Source: Rhizobium sp. Root482
GTDB taxonomy: Bacteria > Pseudomonadota > Alphaproteobacteria > Rhizobiales > Rhizobiaceae
Length of the DNA stretch: 64,000 nucleotides
Direction: 5' to 3'
NCBI RefSeq assembly: GCF_001426565.1
Contig: NZ_LMFA01000012.1
Span: forward strand, 310,861 to 374,860
This document shows, piece after piece, positions 59,926 through 64,000 of the stretch (position 1 is the stretch's first letter; each line of letters begins with the position of its first letter). The notes under the pieces are model-generated. The model was not told the origin of the DNA, did no database searches, and worked only from the letters and a program-made list of their open reading frames with translations. A program made the position numbers and the translations under genes.

Positions 59926-61514
59926 TGGAGGCTCCCCGGCGCAAAGACGCTGTCGAGATAGGCCGTGGGCGTGGTGAGCGCCAAGGCGGCCTGCCGTGCA
60001 AGGGCGAGCAGGGTTTCCGGAAAGAGCCCGATCAGCAGGCTGAGTGCGGTCAGGACGACAAGCGGCGCAACGATGGTGATCGGAAGGCGCCTCACCGGCA
60101 AGCCGGAGACCGGAAGACCCGCCTGCCCGGCCCCGGCCGTCCGTTCGTCCCTCGGCCGCCAGTAGGACAGGAGGAACAGCCGGCCGGTGGCGATCATCGT
60201 CAGGAAGCCGGTGAGAAGCAGTGCGCCCGCCAGCCAGACCGCGCCGGCGTCGAGCGCCGCCTTGACCAGCATGACCTTCGGCCAGAAACCGGAAAAGGGC
60301 GGCAGGCCGGAGACCGAGAAGAACAGCGCCAGCGTCAGGAAGGCAAGAGCCGCATGGTCGCGGTAGAGCCCGGACGGGACGGCCAGCGAAAACCCGGCGC
60401 CGAGGCGGGCGGCCAGGCCGATGGCGAGATAGAGCGCCGTCATCACCAGCATGGAATGGAGCGCATAGAAGAGCGTGCCGGCAATAGCGTCCGGCCCGCC
60501 GATGGCAATGCCGGCGAGCATGGAGCCGATGCCGGAAATGACGAGATAGCCGAGCAGCCGGCGGCTATCGGTCTGGGCGAGCGCGCCGAGCCCGCCGGTC
60601 AGCATGGTAAGGATGGCGACAAGGGCCAGAACCGGACCGAGGATTTCACGCTCGACCGGGAAGAGCAGGATGGAGACGCGGATCAGCGCATAGATTCCGA
60701 CCTTGGTGAGCAGGCCGGCAAACAGCGCGGACACGACGATGCGCGGCGTGTGATAGGAGGCCGGCAGCCAGAAATTCACCGGAAAGGCTGCGGCCTTCAT
60801 CGAAAAGGCGAGGAGATAGAGGGCCGTCAGCGTCATCAGCGGCGCAGTGTCGCGAAGGCCCGGCGCCTTGCGGGCGATATCGGCCATGTTGAGCGTGCCG
60901 AAGATGCCGTAGAGATAGCCTGTGGCGACCAGGAAAAGCGTGGTGGCGACGAGATTGAGGAAGCCGTATTTCACCGCCCCGTCGATCTGTGCGCTCCGCG
61001 AGCCCAGCACCAGCAGCCCGAAGGACGAGATCAGAAGCACCTCGAACCAGACATAGAGGTTGAAGATGTCACCGGTGAGAAAGGCGCCGCTCGCGCCGGC
61101 CATCAGCAGCATCAGGAAGGGATAGAAGCCGTAGCGCCGGCCACTGGCATCGATATCGGCCATCGCAGCCACGGCGCCGGCAAGCGCCACCACGGCCGCC
61201 GCCAGCGCAAACAGCGCGCCGGTCAGATCGACCGTGAAGGCAATGCCGAAGGGCGGCAGCCAGCGCCCCATGACCATGGTGACCGGGCCGCCCTGAGAGA
61301 CATGCCAGAGAAGCATCGCATCGAGGCAGACGAGCACGGTCAAAGCGGCGATGGCGATCAGCGGCTGCAGCATGCCGCGGTGGCGCACCATCATCAGCAC
61401 GGCGCCGATGCCGATGCACCAGGCGACGGGCGCAATCACCAGCCAGTCGAGCGCGGTGACGGGCGCCAGAACCAGGGCCTCGGACAGGACGGGGGAGGAA
61501 GCGGAAACGGCCAT
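59922..61514 (-). CDS. mrpD: Mrp antiporter subunit D
   Basis: A 530-aa subunit related to NuoM/NuoN of complex I, with about fourteen membrane helices. The ion-channel core is recognisable: [20 protein letters not shown] with the essential Glu in helix 5, and [21 protein letters not shown] with the conserved Lys just before (SMKAAAFP). It starts 3 bp after the mrpC stop. Confidence 0.95.
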   Translation of the reverse strand: MAVSASSPVLSEALVLAPVTALDWLVIAPVAWCIGIGAVLMMVRHRGMLQPLIAIAALTVLVCLDAMLLWHVSQGGPVTMVMGRWLPPFGIAFTVDLTGALFALAAAVVALAGAVAAMADIDASGRRYGFYPFLMLLMAGASGAFLTGDIFNLYVWFEVLLISSFGLLVLGSRSAQIDGAVKYGFLNLVATTLFLVATGYLYGIFGTLNMADIARKAPGLRDTAPLMTLTALYLLAFSMKAAAFPVNFWLPASYHTPRIVVSALFAGLLTKVGIYALIRVSILLFPVEREILGPVLALVAILTMLTGGLGALAQTDSRRLLGYLVISGIGSMLAGIAIGGPDAIAGTLFYALHSMLVMTALYLAIGLAARLGAGFSLAVPSGLYRDHAALAFLTLALFFSVSGLPPFSGFWPKVMLVKAALDAGAVWLAGALLLTGFLTMIATGRLFLLSYWRPRDERTAGAGQAGLPVSGLPVRRLPITIVAPLVVLTALSLLIGLFPETLLALARQAALALTTPTAYLDSVFAPGSLQ

Positions 61515-61517
61515 CGA

Positions 61518-61895
61518 TCAATATCCAGAGGGCGGCGGCCCGCCGTCTTCGGGCTCCGCCACCCGCATCCGGTCGGTATTGTCGGCACCGAGCGTGCCAT
61601 AGGCGCGCCAGGCGAGAACCAGGAGGAAGGCGAAGAAGGAGAAGGAAATGACGATCGCGGTCAGGATCAGCGCCTGCGGCAGCGGATTGGCCGTCGGGCC
61701 TGCCGGCACGTCGAGACCGGCGGCGATGACCGGCGGCACTTCGCGCAGGATGCGGCCATTGGTAAACAGCAGGAGGTTGACGGCATTGCCGAGGATGGCG
61801 ACGCCGAGCAGCATGCGGATGATGGATTTAGACAGCATCAGATAGACGGAGACCGTCAGGAACAGGCCGGTCAAAAGGGCAAAGACGGGCTCCAT
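61518..61895 (-). CDS. mrpC: Mrp antiporter subunit C
   Basis: A 125-aa NuoK-like subunit with three helices: FALLTGLFLTVSVYLML, LLGVAILGNAVNLLLF and ALILTAIVISFSFFAFLLV. Its start overlaps the mrpB stop by 1 bp. The C-terminal tail is Pro/Glu-rich. Confidence 0.95.
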   Translation of the reverse strand: MEPVFALLTGLFLTVSVYLMLSKSIIRMLLGVAILGNAVNLLLFTNGRILREVPPVIAAGLDVPAGPTANPLPQALILTAIVISFSFFAFLLVLAWRAYGTLGADNTDRMRVAEPEDGGPPPSGY

Positions 61896-62314
61896 CAGCT
61901 ATCCTCCCTTTCTTCGAGCGAGAGCGCGATGGAGGTGACGGCGCCGACGACGACCAGATAGACGCCGATATCGAAGCTCATGACAGTGGAGAGCGGGATT
62001 TCGACGCCCAGCACCACCGGCGTGATCCAGAGCCCGGTCATGAAGGGCACATGGAAGATTGCGGAGAGAAAGCCGGAGAGCGTTGACAGCAGCAGCCCGG
62101 CCCCGGCGATCGCCAGCGGATGGAAGACGATCGCGCGGCGTACCGTCTCGACCCCGAAGGCGATGCCGTAGATCGACAGCGCGGCGACGGCAATCAGGCC
62201 GCCGATGAAGCCGCCGCCCGGCTCGTTATGTCCGCGCAGAAGCACGAAGATCGAAAACAGCACCATGAGGCTGACGATCGGGGGGGCGGCGGTGCGAAGG
62301 ATCAGCGATTTCAT
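61895..62314 (-). CDS. mrpB: Mrp antiporter subunit B
   Basis: A 139-aa MnhB-type subunit with four helices and the conserved [19 protein letters not shown] segment. It overlaps mrpA by 4 bp. Confidence 0.94.
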   Translation of the reverse strand: MKSLILRTAAPPIVSLMVLFSIFVLLRGHNEPGGGFIGGLIAVAALSIYGIAFGVETVRRAIVFHPLAIAGAGLLLSTLSGFLSAIFHVPFMTGLWITPVVLGVEIPLSTVMSFDIGVYLVVVGAVTSIALSLEEREDS

Positions 62315-64000
62315 CGACGCGCCTCCACCGTGCCGGCCGTGTCGTCGTGCTCCGCGTCCGGATCATTGTCGGCGATGCGCCGCTGCGAACCGCCGAGGCG
62401 CACCAGCGACAGGATCGCCAGCCCGGCGATCATCACCACGGCGATCTCGCCCAGCGTGTCCGTGCCGCGGAAATCGACGATGATGACGTTCACGACATTG
62501 GCGCCATGGGCGATGGTCTTGGAATATTGATTGAAGAATTCGGTCAGCACCCCGTCGAAGGGCGCCTGCGTGACCTTGAGGAGAAGCAGCGTGGCGCCCA
62601 GCCCGCAGGCGAGCGCGATTGCGGCATCCGGCAGGGTCTCGCGGAACGGCCGGTGGTCGGTCGGCGACAGCCGCAGCCGCGTCATCACCAGCGCCAGGAT
62701 GACCACGGTCAGCGTTTCGATCATGAACTGGGTGAAGGAAAGATCCGGCGCGCCATAGAGCAGGAAGATCACCGCAACCGAAAAGCCCTGGATGCCGAGC
62801 GAGACGATGGCCGTCAGTCGGTCGGCGGCGAGCAGCACGGCAAACAGCCCGATCACGGCGATGGCGATCACGGCAAGCTCGTGAAGGGGAATGTCGGCGG
62901 GGAAGATCGGCGGCCGGGGCAATTCGCCGAACAGGAAGAGCGGCACCAGCAAGACGATGGCGATCATCGCGAAGGTGACGGTCATATAGGTATCGAGCCG
63001 GCCGTTCTGCAGCCGCCGGGTGAGCGAAAAGGACAGGCGCACCAGCCCGCCGACCGCCTGGTCGAAGCCGCGGTCCGGCCCCCAGCCGAGCCATGCCAGC
63101 AGGGCGGCAAGGGCGCAGCGCAGGCGCGTCAGCATGAGATAGGCGAGGATGCCAAGCACGGCCGTGAGCGCCGAAAGGGCGAGCGGCAGGCCGAGATGCG
63201 GCATGAGCGACAGGGAAACCATGCGCGCCTCCCCCGCGATGGCCGAGGCCATGGGCGATGAGACAAGCCGATGGAGCGTCGTCGAACCAAGCGCGGCGAC
63301 AAGGCCGGCCAGCGCCAGGAGGCCGGGACCGAGATAAAGCAGGGCCGGCGCCTCATGCGGCTTTTTCGGGGTGTTCACGGATTTACCGATGAATGGCGAG
63401 AGCGCCACGGCAAAGGCAACCGCAAACATCAGCGCATTGGAGAGGACGGCAAGGACCGCGAGGATGATCGAGCGCGGATCGAGTGAGGACAGCGCCGCAT
63501 AGACCTCTTCCTTGGCAATGAAACCGACAAAGGGCGCCATGCCGCCCATGGAGAAGGCCGCGACAAGGGCGATGCCGAAGGTCAGCGGCATGGCCCGGCG
63601 CAACCCGCCGAGTTGCGTGACATCGCGCGTCCCGGTCTCGTGGTCGATGATGCCGGCGACCATGAACAGGGCGCCCTTGAACAGCGAATGGGCGACGAGA
63701 TAAAGCACCGCCGCCTCGATCGCATGCGGCATACCGATGCCGGTCAAAAGCACCAGAAGGCCGAGCGAGGACATGGTGGTATAGGCGAGCATCAGTTTCA
63801 GGTCGGTCTGGCGCACGGAAAGAAGCGCGCCGGCAACAAGCGTCAACCCGCCGAAGAGCGGCAGGAGGGTCTGCCAGGCGGCGGTATCGCCCAGCACCGG
63901 ATTGAGCCGCATCAGGAGATAGACACCGGCCTTCACCATGGTGGCGGAATGGAGATAGGCCGAGACCGGGGTCGGCGCCTCCATGGCATTGGGCAGCCAG
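62311..64000 (-). CDS. mrpA: Mrp antiporter subunit A (5' end beyond the window)
   Basis: The C-terminal 563 or so codons of a NuoL-like subunit; the frame stays open to the right edge (W-L-P-N-A-M-E-A-P), so the true start lies outside. Visible channel blocks: [43 protein letters not shown]. The C-terminal part has the MrpA-specific helices, including [18 protein letters not shown] and [20 protein letters not shown]. The ATG at 63984 is internal, not the start. It is the first gene of the operon. Confidence 0.95.
   Translation of the reverse strand, partial: WLPNAMEAPTPVSAYLHSATMVKAGVYLLMRLNPVLGDTAAWQTLLPLFGGLTLVAGALLSVRQTDLKLMLAYTTMSSLGLLVLLTGIGMPHAIEAAVLYLVAHSLFKGALFMVAGIIDHETGTRDVTQLGGLRRAMPLTFGIALVAAFSMGGMAPFVGFIAKEEVYAALSSLDPRSIILAVLAVLSNALMFAVAFAVALSPFIGKSVNTPKKPHEAPALLYLGPGLLALAGLVAALGSTTLHRLVSSPMASAIAGEARMVSLSLMPHLGLPLALSALTAVLGILAYLMLTRLRCALAALLAWLGWGPDRGFDQAVGGLVRLSFSLTRRLQNGRLDTYMTVTFAMIAIVLLVPLFLFGELPRPPIFPADIPLHELAVIAIAVIGLFAVLLAADRLTAIVSLGIQGFSVAVIFLLYGAPDLSFTQFMIETLTVVILALVMTRLRLSPTDHRPFRETLPDAAIALACGLGATLLLLKVTQAPFDGVLTEFFNQYSKTIAHGANVVNVIIVDFRGTDTLGEIAVVMIAGLAILSLVRLGGSQRRIADNDPDAEHDDTAGTVEARR

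Noticed and set aside
59925-61961. Very long plus-strand open frame (678 codons) opposite mrpD and mrpC
   Set aside because: Composition is charged and low-complexity, as expected for the antisense of a hydrophobic GC-rich gene; mrpD on the other strand has clear motifs and coupled neighbours.

Overview
The window reads as a chromosomal segment of an alphaproteobacterium of the order Rhizobiales, most likely family Rhizobiaceae (Rhizobium, Agrobacterium, Shinella or Ensifer). The sequence is GC-rich, carries RIME1-like rhizobial intergenic palindromes, and contains the feuPQ/cycHJKL/degP/two-component/glnE/pleC block known from rhizobia, a MucR/Ros zinc-finger regulator, a GTA-type capsid cluster and an Mrp (Pha) antiporter operon. 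I saw no rRNA, tRNA, CRISPR array or intact insertion sequence. Names come from reading translated sequence and motifs; no database search was run.

Layout. 1-13 kb: lipid kinase, GT39-type glycosyltransferase, an Lrp regulator divergent from a DMT exporter, an L,D-transpeptidase behind a perfect CtrA box, ETF-ubiquinone oxidoreductase, an Hsp70-like protein, a divergent family-4 uracil-DNA glycosylase, two mini-proteins, an MFS and a second DMT transporter. 13-32.6 kb: pepN, pleC, then on the minus strand (transcribed right to left) feuN-like, feuP, feuQ; cycH, cycJ, cycK, cycL (cytochrome c haem ligation, tightly overlapping); degP, an OmpR-type regulator, its kinase and glnE.

32.5-41.2 kb is a head-only gene-transfer-agent-like island on the minus strand: a coiled-coil protein in the small-terminase position, large terminase, GH19-type endolysin, portal, DUF6107-like membrane protein, prohead protease and HK97 capsid. 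It ends in a decayed head-tail adaptor whose reading frame runs into the feuN-like gene. All tail genes are missing here. A ParE/ParD-type toxin-antitoxin pair, a heptamer minisatellite, rhizobial palindromes and two paralogous antisense mini-ORFs lie inside it.

41.4-58.3 kb carries MmcQ/YjbR, a YcgN-type protein, a bifunctional class A PBP, a DUF1214/DUF1254 pair, small envelope proteins, an SH3b protein with an Arg/Asp-rich tail, DUF2336, DUF1491, a soluble MCP, a peptidoglycan-binding membrane protein coupled to a DivJ-type kinase, DUF5330, SufE, DUF6456 overlapping a stand-alone DnaA domain-IV protein, and MucR. 58.7 kb to the right edge is mrpGFEDCBA, with mrpA cut by the edge.

The unifying theme is cell cycle and envelope. 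PleC- and DivJ-like kinases set DivK phosphorylation upstream of CtrA, and two perfect CtrA boxes occur in the same window, one before an L,D-transpeptidase and one before a 60-aa gene. Three GANTC sites (the CcrM methylation target) cluster in front of pleC. The most unusual structure is the truncated GTA-like island with its accessory insertions abutting the FeuNPQ envelope-signalling genes.
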